DNA of 59,149 nt from Bacillus taeanensis (GTDB lineage: Bacteria; Bacillota; Bacilli; Bacillales; UBA6769). The translations under genes were made by a program, and so were the position numbers. Positions 51,097 through 59,058 of this stretch are shown one piece after another (position 1 is the first letter of the stretch; the number at the start of each line of letters is the position of its first letter). The notes below the pieces were generated by a model, which searched no databases, was not told where the DNA came from, and saw only the letters and a program-made list of their open reading frames with translations. The DNA lies in NCBI RefSeq assembly GCF_003318295.1, contig NZ_QOCW01000030.1:1-59149 (forward strand), in the 5' to 3' direction.

Positions 51097-51890
51097 TTCA
51101 AAACGTCATCATTGGTCAGTATGTACCTGGAACATCCCCTGTCCACCGCTTAGATCCACGAGCAAAACTGATCGCCGTCTTTTTATTTGTTCTCATTGTG
51201 TTTCTAGCAAATAGTTGGCTTTCTTATGGGATATTGGGTAGTTTTACACTGTTTTCTATTCTTTTAAGTCAAGTACCGCTGCGTTTTCTACTCAATGGTT
51301 TAAAGCCAATTTTCATTATTATTTTATTTACCTTTATTCTTCATCTTATCATGACAAAAGAGGGACCGGTCGTGTATGAGAGCAGCTTCTTTACCATTTA
51401 TGAAGAGGGACTTGTGCAGGGGGCATTCATTTCATTTCGGTTATTATTTTTAATTTTATTCACATCTCTCTTAACATTAACAACAACACCGATTGATATT
51501 ACAGATGGGCTTGAAAGTTTGCTTTCACCTTTTAAAAGGTTTGGACTTCCTGTACATGAATTTGCGCTCATGATGTCTATATCTCTTCGCTTTATTCCGA
51601 CATTGTTAGAAGAAACAGAAAAAATTATGAAGGCCCAATCTGCTAGAGGGGTTGCATTTACAGGTGGCCCTTTAAAGGACCGGGCCAAGGCGATTTTGCC
51701 GCTTCTTGTTCCCTTATTTATAAGTGCTTTTAAGCGTGCAGAAGACCTAGCGCTAGCAATGGAAGCAAGAGGATATAAAGGCGGAGAAGGAAGGACAAAA
51801 CTGCGGCTTTTACAGTGGGGAATGAAAGATAGTTTTCTTATCTTTTTCATTGTTGTTCTTACTGTTCTGCTTGTTTTATTCCGGGGATAA
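51093..51890 (+). CDS. ecfT: ECF transporter transmembrane protein EcfT
   Basis: 265 residues, about five to six membrane helices and a cytoplasmic coupling region with two Ala-Arg-Gly motifs ([11 protein letters not shown] and [15 protein letters not shown]) that touch the ATPases. It completes the shared ECF module. No substrate-specific S subunit lies nearby. Confidence 0.95.
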   Translation: MIQNVIIGQYVPGTSPVHRLDPRAKLIAVFLFVLIVFLANSWLSYGILGSFTLFSILLSQVPLRFLLNGLKPIFIIILFTFILHLIMTKEGPVVYESSFFTIYEEGLVQGAFISFRLLFLILFTSLLTLTTTPIDITDGLESLLSPFKRFGLPVHEFALMMSISLRFIPTLLEETEKIMKAQSARGVAFTGGPLKDRAKAILPLLVPLFISAFKRAEDLALAMEARGYKGGEGRTKLRLLQWGMKDSFLIFFIVVLTVLLVLFRG

Positions 51891-51904
51891 AGGAGAGTTC
51901 TTTT

Positions 51905-52645
51905 ATGAGACGTCTTAAAGCGCTGATTTCTTACGATGGAACGAATTTTTCAGGCTATCAAGTTCAGCCTAATGCAAGAACCATTCAATGCGAAGTGGAA
52001 GCTGTATTGCAAAAAATGCATAAAGGGGAAGTAATCCGTATACATGCTTCAGGGCGAACGGATGCTGGTGTTCATGCTGTAGGGCAAGTGATTCATTTTG
52101 ATTCCCCGCTTGTGATTGATGAAAAAGCATGGAAAAAAGCATTAAATGCGCTGCTTCCAGATGATATTCGGATACTTGATATTTCATATGTCTCAAGTGA
52201 TTTTCATGCTCGATTTTCAGCTGTTAAAAAAGAATATCGCTATCGTGTCTTAAAGACAGCCGATCATGATGTGTTTAGAAGAAATTATGTTTTTCATATG
52301 TCCCATCCTTTGAACATAGAAGCAGTGCAGAAGGCGCTCGCTTTCTTAGAAGGGACCCATGATTTTTCAGCTTTTTGTGCTGCCAATACTGAAGTTATTG
52401 ATAAAATACGAACGATTTATAAAGCAGAGATTGTTGAAGATAAAGATGAACTTGTCTTTCGCTTTATTGGCAGCGGCTTTTTATATAATATGGTGCGTAT
52501 TCTTGTTGGTACGCTGCTGGAGGTTGGGCAAGGAAAGCGAAAGCCTGAAGAAATGAAGGCAGTCATTGAAAGTAAGTCGCGTGCTGAAGCAGGAAAAACA
52601 GCACCAGGACAAGGGCTTGTACTATGGAAAGTTTTTTATGAATAA
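51905..52645 (+). CDS. truA: tRNA pseudouridine synthase A
   Basis: 246 residues. The catalytic aspartate is in SGRTDAGVHAVGQV; YDGTNFSGYQVQPNARTIQ opens the protein. It modifies U38-U40 in tRNA anticodon arms. Follows ecfT by 14 nt; RBS AAAGGAGAG. Confidence 0.97.
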   Translation: MRRLKALISYDGTNFSGYQVQPNARTIQCEVEAVLQKMHKGEVIRIHASGRTDAGVHAVGQVIHFDSPLVIDEKAWKKALNALLPDDIRILDISYVSSDFHARFSAVKKEYRYRVLKTADHDVFRRNYVFHMSHPLNIEAVQKALAFLEGTHDFSAFCAANTEVIDKIRTIYKAEIVEDKDELVFRFIGSGFLYNMVRILVGTLLEVGQGKRKPEEMKAVIESKSRAEAGKTAPGQGLVLWKVFYE

Positions 52646-52670
52646 ATTTATTGAAATCAGCCCAAAACGC

Positions 52671-52699
52671 TTGACATAAACTATCAGCTGTTATATTAT
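52671..52699 (+). promoter_or_regulatory. rplM-rpsI promoter
   Basis: TTGACA (52671-52676), 17 nt, TATTAT (52694-52699), shortly after truA. Near-consensus sigma-A. Confidence 0.88.
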
Positions 52700-52705
52700 A
52701 TTCTT

Positions 52706-52757
52706 TGGTATTTCTAAATCCACAGCCCCGGATCTAGAGATCAATGATACTGAAATA
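52706..52757 (+). ncRNA. Ribosomal protein L13 leader
   Basis: The ~95-nt rplM leader has TATTTC (52709-52714) pairing with GAAATA (52752-52757) around a core CCACAGCCCCG (52720-52730) plus TAGAGA (52735-52740). Position and architecture fit the L13 leader family of Bacilli, presumed to bind L13 for feedback. The core occurs again before ybaK at 53757. Confidence 0.7.
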
Positions 52758-52801
52758 ACGATTAAAAATTATAGAAGATTAGCTAATTAGGAGGGACAAT
52801 C

Positions 52802-53239
52802 ATGCGTACAACATATATGGCGAAAGCAAACGAAGTTGAACGTAAATGGTATGTTGTAGATGCGTCAGGACAAACACTTGGTCGTTTAGCGAGTGAAGTT
52901 GCTGCCATCTTACGTGGTAAACATAAACCAACATTTACTCCACACGTAGATACTGGAGATAATGTAATCATTATTAATGCAGAAGAAATTCAATTAACAG
53001 GTAATAAAATCAATGACAAAATGTACTACCGTCACTCTGGTCATCCAGGTGGTTTAAAATCTAGAACGGCTCTAGAAATGCGTACAACTCGTCCAGAGCA
53101 AATGCTTGAGCTTGCTGTTAAAGGTATGCTTCCAAAGAACAAGCTAGGACGTCAAATGATTAAAAAGCTTCACGTTTATCGTGGAAGCGAACATACACAT
53201 CAAGCACAAAAACCAGAAGTTTACGAACTTCGCGGTTAA
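52802..53239 (+). CDS. rplM: 50S ribosomal protein L13
   Basis: 145 residues: [20 protein letters not shown] and [16 protein letters not shown]. Early 50S assembly protein. SD TAGGAGGG. Confidence 0.98.
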   Translation: MRTTYMAKANEVERKWYVVDASGQTLGRLASEVAAILRGKHKPTFTPHVDTGDNVIIINAEEIQLTGNKINDKMYYRHSGHPGGLKSRTALEMRTTRPEQMLELAVKGMLPKNKLGRQMIKKLHVYRGSEHTHQAQKPEVYELRG

Positions 53240-53259
53240 TTTTAAAGGAGGTTATTACT

Positions 53260-53652
53260 TTGGCACAAGTACAATACTACGGTACTGGACGTCGTAAGCA
53301 TTCAGTAGCACGTGTACGTTTAGTTCCAGGAGACGGTCGTATCGTTGTAAACGGTCGTGAATTAGATGAGTATTTCGGTTTAGAAACATTAAAGCTTATC
53401 GTTAAGCAGCCGCTTGCTGCAACAGAAACAGAAGGAACATATGATGTTCTTGTTAATGTTGATGGTGGTGGATATACAGGACAAGCAGGTGCGATCCGTC
53501 ATGGTGTTTCACGTGCGCTTCTTCAAGCAGATCCTGAATACCGCGCTACATTAAAAGCTGCTGGATTCTTAACACGTGACGCTCGTATGAAAGAACGTAA
53601 GAAATACGGTCTTAAAGGCGCTCGTCGTGCACCTCAGTTTTCAAAACGTTAA
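53260..53652 (+). CDS. rpsI: 30S ribosomal protein S9
   Basis: 130 residues, TTG start after [24 protein letters not shown] and the C-terminal tail ending SKR that touches the P-site tRNA. Confidence 0.98.
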   Translation: MAQVQYYGTGRRKHSVARVRLVPGDGRIVVNGRELDEYFGLETLKLIVKQPLAATETEGTYDVLVNVDGGGYTGQAGAIRHGVSRALLQADPEYRATLKAAGFLTRDARMKERKKYGLKGARRAPQFSKR

Positions 53653-53664
53653 TTCGTTTTATAC

Positions 53665-53700
53665 AAAAACCTTGGTTCCATTGCGAACCAAGGTTTTTTA
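53665..53700 (+). terminator. Terminator after rpsI
   Basis: AAAAACCTTGGTTC (53665-53678), 6-nt loop, GAACCAAGGTTTTT (53685-53698): a perfect 14-bp stem with U-tract. Confidence 0.95.
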
Positions 53701-53743
53701 TTTATTAATTTTCTCTATTTCCCTTTAAAAATTTACCAATCTC

Positions 53744-53789
53744 TTGTTTGTATGAGCCACAGCCCCGTGTTAGAGACTAATATAAACAA
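53744..53789 (+). ncRNA. Second L13-leader-like motif upstream of ybaK
   Basis: TTGTTTGTAT (53744-53753) pairs with ATATAAACAA (53780-53789; one G-U) and encloses CCACAGCCCCG (53757-53767), 3 nt, TAGAGA (53771-53776). The rplM leader has the same 11-mer, 4 nt, TAGAGA inside a stem. It lies after the rpsI terminator and ends ~6 nt before the ybaK SD. No convincing promoter is seen between. Confidence 0.6.
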
Positions 53790-53811
53790 AAGAAAGAGGA
53801 GATTGGCAAAG

Positions 53812-54249
53812 ATGAAAGTGATTACAAATTTTTATGAAAAAAAACGTAAAAAACGAATGCAGTTCGAGCGTAATATGCTAAAGCAGTTATCCCTCTCAAA
53901 GATCAACAAAGATGTGCAGCTTACGTTTATGCCCTTTTTAAATTCTTCTTTATTAATGCAGGAAGATCTTGAGAATATTTGTGTCGATTTAGCAATTGAA
54001 GCTTATTTAATCGGTGCTGAGTTCAGTAAGTTTGGCTATTATGGAGAAGAAAGAGAAGTGGTAAGAAGGCGTTCAACTAATGAAGAGAACATTCTTATCT
54101 CTACCTTGTTTGATTATTGGCGTTTTTGGAATGCGAACAATACCCCAATGGAGGACTCGATTTGGATTGCGTGTGAGTCCTTTATATCCAAATGGTGGTC
54201 TGAAGGTTTTGAACTAGGGCAAAAGCGTCGTCGTCTTCGTCTTCAGTAA
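53812..54249 (+). CDS. ybaK: YbaK, DUF2521-family protein of unknown function
   Basis: 145 residues from ATG 53812 (AGAGGAGA ~10 nt upstream); the frame open to 53752 runs through the RNA motif and is probably untranslated. Soluble, helical, rich in charged residues, with a basic start (FYEKKRKKRMQFERN), FDYWRFWNANN and a basic end. Gene order (rpsI-ybaK-cwlD) matches B. subtilis. I do not know its function; proximity to cwlD hints at sporulation only weakly. Confidence 0.85.
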   Translation: MKVITNFYEKKRKKRMQFERNMLKQLSLSKINKDVQLTFMPFLNSSLLMQEDLENICVDLAIEAYLIGAEFSKFGYYGEEREVVRRRSTNEENILISTLFDYWRFWNANNTPMEDSIWIACESFISKWWSEGFELGQKRRRLRLQ

Positions 54250-54282
54250 CAAGTGAAGTTGCAATCTAAAGAATATCTTTTT

Positions 54283-54311
54283 TCATATTTAAATTCCTTG
54301 TCCCATATATA
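54283..54311 (+). promoter_or_regulatory. Candidate sigma-E promoter of cwlD
   Basis: TCATATT (54283-54289) and CATATATA (54304-54311) are 14 nt apart (ATA-N16-CATA), matching the mother-cell sigma-E consensus ATA-N16-CATACAAT apart from the last -10 bases. cwlD is known to be sporulation-controlled in B. subtilis. Confidence 0.55.
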
Positions 54312-54346
54312 TTCATTAAGATGACGGGTATGGAGGGGACAAGGAA

Positions 54347-55063
54347 ATGAAGAAGCATCTAAAAGCTTTCTTTTTTTTAATTGGTATTGCCCTATTTTTA
54401 ATTATCGTTAAATATCAGTTTTTAAGCGATCATTCTTGGTCTACGTGGAGTTTACCTTTAACAGGAAAAGTAATTGTAATTGATGCAGGGCATGGAGGGC
54501 CGGATGGAGGGGCTGTCGGAAAAGGAGATATTATTGAAAAAGATATTGCGTTAGATATTTCCTTAAAGCTGCGTCATTACCTAGAAGAATCAGGAGCCCT
54601 TGTTGTGATGACAAGGGAAAAAGATACAGATTTAGCTGATGCTGATACGAAAGGTTATCGAAAACGAAAAGCTGAAGATTTGCGAAAACGAGTAGAAATG
54701 ATTAATGAAGAAGATGTTGATTTGTTTATTAGTATTCATCTAAATGCTGTTCCTTCTCCAAAATGGAGTGGGGCCCAAACGTTCTATAACCCTTCTAATG
54801 AAGAAAGTGAAACAGTGTCACGGTTTATTCAAGATGAAATTAGGCGTAATTTAGAAAATACAGCACGTCTAGCTAAAAAAATGGACAGTGTTTATCTGTT
54901 ACGAAATGTAAAAACAGCCGGTGCGCTCGTGGAAGTAGGTTTTTTATCCCATCCAACTGAAAAAGAGTTATTAAACACAAAAAATTATCAAAATAAAATC
55001 GCGGCATCGATTTATCAAGGGATTTTACGTCACTATACAGATGAAGAACCCCCTCAATCTTAA
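54347..55063 (+). CDS. cwlD: N-acetylmuramoyl-L-alanine amidase CwlD
   Basis: 238 residues. An N-terminal membrane anchor/signal (~5-24) and an Amidase_3 zinc domain: DAGHGG (His49), Glu64 in IIEKDIAL, SIHLNA and EVGFLSHP. With PdaA it makes muramic-delta-lactam of spore cortex peptidoglycan, needed for germination-specific cortex lysis. Confidence 0.96.
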   Translation: MKKHLKAFFFLIGIALFLIIVKYQFLSDHSWSTWSLPLTGKVIVIDAGHGGPDGGAVGKGDIIEKDIALDISLKLRHYLEESGALVVMTREKDTDLADADTKGYRKRKAEDLRKRVEMINEEDVDLFISIHLNAVPSPKWSGAQTFYNPSNEESETVSRFIQDEIRRNLENTARLAKKMDSVYLLRNVKTAGALVEVGFLSHPTEKELLNTKNYQNKIAASIYQGILRHYTDEEPPQS

Positions 55064-55098
55064 AAAAGTCATTGTTTTATAAAGAACAGGCATTCATA

Positions 55099-55107
55099 TG
55101 GTATACT
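55099..55107 (+). promoter_or_regulatory. Candidate extended -10 promoter of salA
   Basis: TGg-TATACT at 55099-55107, ~37 nt before salA; no good -35 at the right distance (TTGTTT at 55072 is 24 nt away). Confidence 0.4.
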
Positions 55108-55143
55108 TGACTTGTAACCGAATACAGTAAAGGTGGTGTCCAA

Positions 55144-56196
55144 ATGATAACAGAAAACAAGGTATTAGATTTATTAAAACATATTCAAGATCCTGTTCTA
55201 CATAAAAGTATTATCGATACAGGTGGCCTTAAAGAACTGAAGGTAAAAGAAAATTATGTGAGTATCAAATTAGCGTTAGCACAAACAGGTACACCTGAAC
55301 AAATGCAGCTGCAGCAGGAAGTTGTTTCAGTGTTAAAAGAAGCAGGAGCAGAGTCAGTAGGGCTGCGTTTTGAGCAGTTAATGGAAACAGAAATTGAAAA
55401 ACATCAAGGTAAAGCAAAGAAAGAAGAAAGTCCATCTCTGCTTTCTCCAAACAGCAAAACAATGTTTATTGCTGTAGCAAGCGGAAAAGGGGGCGTAGGA
55501 AAGTCAACAGTTTCTGTTAACTTGGCGACAGCACTAGCGCGTTTAGGAAAAAAAGTGGGCCTTATTGATGCAGATATTTATGGTTTTAGCGTTCCGGATA
55601 TGATGGGTATTGAAGAACGCCCTAAAGTGGTAGATGAAAAAATTATTCCTGTTGAGCGCTTTGGTGTAAAAGTAATTTCAATGGCCTTTTTTGTTGAAGA
55701 AAACGCCCCTGTCATTTGGCGCGGACCAATGCTTGGTAAAATGCTGAATAACTTCTTTACAGAAGTTAACTGGGGGGAGTTGGATTATTTACTGCTTGAT
55801 CTTCCTCCTGGTACAGGAGATGTTGCGTTAGATGTGCATACGATGCTCCCAGCTTCAAAAGAAATTATTGTCACAACCCCTCATCCGACAGCAGCATTTG
55901 TTGCAGCAAGAGCAGGAGCAATGGCATTAAAGACAAACCATGAAGTGCTCGGTGTTGTTGAAAATATGAGCTATTTTGAAAGTCAGCTTACGGGGGAAAA
56001 AGAATATGTTTTTGGCAAAGGTGGCGGTTCAAAGCTTGCAGAGGAATTAACGACAGAAGTAATTGGTCAAATCCCTCTTTCCCAGCCGTATATGGATGAA
56101 GATATTTTTGCGCCATCTGTTTATGAAAAAAGACATCCGATTGGAACTATTTACGGAGAAATTGCTAAAAAAGTGATTAATAAAACAGAGAAGTAA
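55144..56196 (+). CDS. salA: SalA/Mrp family P-loop ATPase
   Basis: 350 residues: an N-terminal MIP18/FeS-assembly-like domain (~1-85) and a ParA/MinD-type ATPase (GKGGVGKST at 114-122; LIDADIYGFSVP; LLLDLPPGTGD). The CxxC motif of Mrp/ApbC iron-sulfur carriers is absent where it is expected (ENMSYFESQLTGEKE), as in B. subtilis SalA, a DNA-binding regulator that represses scoC. A regulatory role is therefore more likely than Fe-S transfer. Confidence 0.92.
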   Translation: MITENKVLDLLKHIQDPVLHKSIIDTGGLKELKVKENYVSIKLALAQTGTPEQMQLQQEVVSVLKEAGAESVGLRFEQLMETEIEKHQGKAKKEESPSLLSPNSKTMFIAVASGKGGVGKSTVSVNLATALARLGKKVGLIDADIYGFSVPDMMGIEERPKVVDEKIIPVERFGVKVISMAFFVEENAPVIWRGPMLGKMLNNFFTEVNWGELDYLLLDLPPGTGDVALDVHTMLPASKEIIVTTPHPTAAFVAARAGAMALKTNHEVLGVVENMSYFESQLTGEKEYVFGKGGGSKLAEELTTEVIGQIPLSQPYMDEDIFAPSVYEKRHPIGTIYGEIAKKVINKTEK

Positions 56197-56220
56197 AGAC
56201 CCATTGTTAAATGGGTCTTT
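56195..56220. terminator. Bidirectional terminator between salA and gerD
   Basis: AAAGACCCATT (56195-56205), loop GTTA, AATGGGTCTTT (56210-56220). It serves converging salA(+) and gerD(-) and overlaps both stop regions. Confidence 0.85.
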
Positions 56221-56866
56221 ACTCTCCTCCAGCTTCTCCTCCACCTTCTTCTTCACTGCCTTCTTCTTGACTTTTTTCTTCTTCTCCACCCTCTTCTTTC
56301 TTACTGCTTTCTGCTGCTTTTTGCTGCTCTTCCGCTAATTTTTCTAAAAGCCCAGCAATTTCTGCTTTAAACAATGGATTTTGTAAAGCTTCAGTCATCA
56401 TCTCTTGAGTTTGTTCCCGATATTGAGTGCTTTTCATTAAATCCAAAAATTGTTTTTCCATCTCTGGATCCTTTAAAATTTCTTTCATTTTCTTTTGATA
56501 TTCAGGATCATTCATAAGACCTTTTAATACTTTTTCATTTTCTTTTTGCATGCTTTTAGCTAGGGATTCTACAAATTTTGGGTCTTTCATTTGTTCTTCC
56601 CAAAACTTTTTCCCCTCTTCAGATGTAAGAGTCGTTTGAATTGTTTCTTTTACAAAATCTTGCTCCATGAGGATTTCTTGTTTTATTTTCTCATCTGTAA
56701 GTATTTCTTGAATTGCTTTTTTGCCATCATCTGTTTTCAATATATCAACAATCATTTTCTTTGTTTCTTCATAATTAGGCTGACTGCCTTGATTTTCATT
56801 TGCAGCACATCCAATAAGGAAAATAAATAAAGAACAAAAGATGAGCAGTTTTTTCCAGTAATTCAT
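56219..56866 (-). CDS. gerD: Spore germination lipoprotein GerD
   Basis: 215 residues from ATG at 56866 (AAAGGGG upstream on the minus strand; a GTG at 56884 lies before the SD). A lipoprotein signal peptide with lipobox LIGC, a helical core with repeated EEGKKFWEEQMKDPKF-type segments, and a low-complexity Glu/Gly tail. GerD clusters nutrient germinant receptors into the germinosome on the spore inner membrane. Confidence 0.94.
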   Translation of the reverse strand: MNYWKKLLIFCSLFIFLIGCAANENQGSQPNYEETKKMIVDILKTDDGKKAIQEILTDEKIKQEILMEQDFVKETIQTTLTSEEGKKFWEEQMKDPKFVESLAKSMQKENEKVLKGLMNDPEYQKKMKEILKDPEMEKQFLDLMKSTQYREQTQEMMTEALQNPLFKAEIAGLLEKLAEEQQKAAESSKKEEGGEEEKSQEEGSEEEGGGEAGGE

Positions 56867-56901
56867 TTTTTCTGCCCCTTTCACGATTTATAATTTACTC
56901 T

Positions 56902-56931
56902 TAATATGAATAACAACATAAAAAAATATGC
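56902..56931 (-). promoter_or_regulatory. Candidate sigma-G promoter of gerD
   Basis: On the minus strand, GCATA (complement of 56927-56931), exactly 18 nt, CATATTA (complement of 56902-56908). This matches the forespore sigma-G consensus GHATR-N18-CATNHTA at all defined positions. gerD is a known sigma-G gene. Confidence 0.75.
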
Positions 56932-56970
56932 TTGGTTTATTAAGGAAGACTGGCTTTTTAAAGCATGCAT

Positions 56971-56979
56971 TGGTAAAAT
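56971..56979 (+). promoter_or_regulatory. Candidate kbaA promoter
   Basis: Extended -10 TGg-TAAAAT at 56971-56979, 55 nt before kbaA; the -35 (TGGCTT at 56951-56956, 17-nt spacer) is weak. Confidence 0.4.
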
Positions 56980-57033
56980 CGAGAAGGGAAAGTGAACAAA
57001 TAATATTTAATTTTTGTTAGAGGAAGTGAAGGT

Positions 57034-57621
57034 GTGAACTTTCGTAAGTGGGTTTATTTATTTTTTTCCACATTAGCTCTTGGTGGACTTAGCGGTATGA
57101 TAACGGGTTTAGTGATAAAAGGAGATTTAAATCAAGGCATTGTACCATTGCTCGGGTTGGCGGTATGGTTTTTAGGAGTTGCCATTATCTTTAGTTTAAT
57201 TAGCCAAATGGGTTTTTTTGCGTATTTAACGATTCATCGTTTTGGGTTAGGAATATTTAAATCCGTGAAGCTTTGGAATGCCGTGCAGCTTGTATTAGTA
57301 GCTTTTGTATTATTTGATTTAGTTTTTTTTCGTTATACAGCATTTGCAAAAGCGGAAGAGACAATTTTTTCTTATTTAGTTTTACCATTTCTCTTGCTTA
57401 TACTTGGTCTTATTGTAGCTTTTATTAAACAAAAACAAACGAATAAACAAGCATTTGTGCCGGCGCTCTTTTTTATGACTGTGGTCACTACTTTAGAGTT
57501 ATTCCCTGTTTTACGTGCAAACGATTCAAAATGGGTGTGGATTATGTTTGTTCCTTTAATTGTTTCAAACATATGGCAGATGTTAACTCTTCACAAATTA
57601 ACGGGTACAGCTTCAAAATAA
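57034..57621 (+). CDS. kbaA: KinB-signalling pathway activation protein KbaA
   Basis: 195 residues, GTG start after GAGGAAG. An integral membrane protein with about six hydrophobic segments; SQMGFFAYLTIHRFGLGIFKS and LWNAVQLVLVAFVLFDLVFF are conserved with B. subtilis KbaA, which is required for the KinB route into the Spo0 phosphorelay. Confidence 0.93.
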   Translation: MNFRKWVYLFFSTLALGGLSGMITGLVIKGDLNQGIVPLLGLAVWFLGVAIIFSLISQMGFFAYLTIHRFGLGIFKSVKLWNAVQLVLVAFVLFDLVFFRYTAFAKAEETIFSYLVLPFLLLILGLIVAFIKQKQTNKQAFVPALFFMTVVTTLELFPVLRANDSKWVWIMFVPLIVSNIWQMLTLHKLTGTASK

Positions 57622-57625
57622 TTAT

Positions 57626-57658
57626 AAAAACCCAGCTTCGTTTTGAAGCTGGGTTTTT
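57626..57658. terminator. Bidirectional terminator between kbaA and pdaB
   Basis: AAAAACCCAGCTTC (57626-57639), loop GTTTT, GAAGCTGGGTTTTT (57645-57658). A 14-bp stem with A and T tracts on both sides, suited to two converging genes. Confidence 0.92.
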
Positions 57659-57669
57659 ACGAAAAAGGA

Positions 57670-58431
57670 TTAATTGATTTCTTTGCTTTTTGTATTTGTA
57701 TCTGCAATTAATTCTGAAACTGTTACAAAGGAAAAACCGCGCTTTTTAAGATCATCAATAATAACAGGAAGCGCTTTTTCAGTTTGTTTTGCAGAGTCTG
57801 AAGCATGAAGCAGGACGATGTCTCCGCCTTTTACGTTTTCTGTAACGTTCTTAATGATTTGATTAGTCCCGGGATTTTTCCAATCTTCTGAGTCGATACT
57901 CCAGTGTACAATTGTATAGCCAAGTTTTTCAGAAATAGTCAAAACCCTTTTATTAAAACTGCCATTAGGAGGACGAAGAAGCTTGGAGTTTTCTTTCGTA
58001 ATATCTTTTAATGCGTCTTGTGCAAGATAAATATCCTGTTGGACTTTAGCATCTTCCCACTCCGTATAATTTTGATAGCGGTAGCCATGGAGACCAATCT
58101 CATGCCCGTCTTCTGCAATACGCTTTGCGATGTCAGGATGCTTTTCTACCCAGGAACCTGATAAAAAAAAGGTCGTTTTATTTAAATGGTGTTTTTTTAA
58201 GATCTCCAGAATAGGCATGGCTTTTGTTTCTCCCCAACTAATATCAAAGGTTAAGGCAATCTTTTTCTCTTTTGTATTTACTTTGTCGATTGCTCTTGGG
58301 CCATCCTTTGTTGAAAAGACGGCAAGCTGGTCTTGTTCAACATATAAAATCCCTGCTGAAAAAAGAGCGGCTACAACAATAATAAGGAGCTGCTTAAGCT
58401 TTCTTCCATTTAATGTATAAAAGAAGTTCAT
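57670..58431 (-). CDS. pdaB: Polysaccharide deacetylase PdaB
   Basis: 253 residues from the ATG at 58431 (AGGAGG 9 nt upstream on the minus strand); the frame open to 58524 adds an implausible N-terminus. An N-terminal membrane anchor (~10-30) and a NodB domain (ALTFDISWGE, DGHEIGLHGYRYQN, RPPNGSF, LHASDSA). The TFDDGP motif reads TFDISWG, as in B. subtilis PdaB. Needed to keep spores stable late in sporulation. I see no clear sporulation promoter upstream. Confidence 0.93.
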   Translation of the reverse strand: MNFFYTLNGRKLKQLLIIVVAALFSAGILYVEQDQLAVFSTKDGPRAIDKVNTKEKKIALTFDISWGETKAMPILEILKKHHLNKTTFFLSGSWVEKHPDIAKRIAEDGHEIGLHGYRYQNYTEWEDAKVQQDIYLAQDALKDITKENSKLLRPPNGSFNKRVLTISEKLGYTIVHWSIDSEDWKNPGTNQIIKNVTENVKGGDIVLLHASDSAKQTEKALPVIIDDLKKRGFSFVTVSELIADTNTKSKEIN

Positions 58432-58520
58432 AAAATAAGGCCTCCTGTTTATAGCGTTGTCACATCTTATGCTCGTCTTATTCTCTTCATGAGTAGTTTT
58501 CAAAAAATAAAAGTTCTTCT

Positions 58521-58550
58521 TCATAAAAAAATAAAATTTTGGTAATAATG
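58521..58550 (+). promoter_or_regulatory. Candidate sigma-F promoter of the small gene at 58580
   Basis: TCATA (58521-58525), exactly 15 nt, GGTAATAATG (58541-58550). The -10 fits the sigma-F consensus GGNNANANTR fully; the -35 GYATA has one mismatch. An overlapping sigma-A reading is TTCATA-N17-TAATAA with TGg. Confidence 0.45.
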
Positions 58551-58579
58551 AACATTAAACCTAAATGAGGAGTGAGAAT

Positions 58580-58798
58580 GTGCTTGGATTATTAATCAGT
58601 CAGCAGGAAATAAAAGAAGTGGAGTACTTATTAAAAAAAGAAATGGAAGAGCTCCTTCTTGATCTCCAGGATTCACGTATTAATCATCTTGTAAAGCGAG
58701 CCTTGGAGGAGCGTTATCAAATCTTATTTCGGTTGTTTCGGCGATTTGCTTCTTCAAAAGACTGTTTAAAATATATGAGACAAATTAAGAATGGCTAA
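58580..58798 (+). CDS. Small conserved-looking protein of unknown function
   Basis: 72 residues from GTG 58580 with GAGGAG 7 nt upstream; the ATG at 58565 would put the SD inside the gene. Almost entirely alpha-helical and charged (EIKEVEYLLKKEMEELLLDL, HLVKRALEERYQILFRLFRR). No membrane span, and a single Cys. I do not recognise the family. It sits alone between pdaB and the rrn promoters. Coding is supported by the SD, the promoter and a well-behaved sequence. Confidence 0.72.
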   Translation: MLGLLISQQEIKEVEYLLKKEMEELLLDLQDSRINHLVKRALEERYQILFRLFRRFASSKDCLKYMRQIKNG

Positions 58799-58822
58799 TT
58801 TATTAAAAAAATTTAAAAAGGG

Positions 58823-58851
58823 TTGCATTATAAATATATGCATGATATATT
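58823..58851 (+). promoter_or_regulatory. rrn promoter P1
   Basis: TTGCAT (58823-58828), 17 nt, TATATT (58846-58851) with TGa before the -10. Confidence 0.75.
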
Positions 58852-58905
58852 ATTACTTGTCGCCAAAACAAGGCGGTTTAATAAAAAAACTTTTTAAAAA
58901 ACATG

Positions 58906-58934
58906 TTGACTTTTAAAAAACAACATGATAAGAT
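58906..58934 (+). promoter_or_regulatory. rrn promoter P2
   Basis: TTGACT (58906-58911), 17 nt, TAAGAT (58929-58934) with TGa before it, 83 bp after P1. The predicted start is a G near 58941, as usual for growth-rate-controlled rRNA promoters. Confidence 0.88.
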
Positions 58935-58943
58935 GATAAAGTC

Positions 58944-58978
58944 GCTGTTGAGAAACAGCATAATTGTTCTTTGAAAAC
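58944..58978 (+). promoter_or_regulatory. rrn antitermination boxB/boxA
   Basis: Hairpin GCTGTT-GAGA-AACAGC (58944-58959), then boxA TGTTCTTTGAAAAC (58965-58978), the binding site for NusB-S10. A GNRA hairpin CGAAAGAA-GCAA-TTCTTTCG follows at 59013-59032. Confidence 0.8.
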
Positions 58979-59058
58979 TGAACAAAACGCCAAGCGAATT
59001 TATGCAATATCCCGAAAGAAGCAATTCTTTCGACAACAACTATTGAGCAATTCAAACT

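Noticed and set aside
51398..51850. 150-residue minus-strand frame opposite ecfT
   Set aside because: It lies entirely antisense to a well-conserved membrane protein; no promoter or SD; Ser/Arg-rich shadow composition.
58432..58520. Sigma-E or sigma-G promoter for pdaB on the minus strand
   Set aside because: CATAAGAT resembles a sigma-E -10, but there is no matching -35 at 16-18 nt; not supported.
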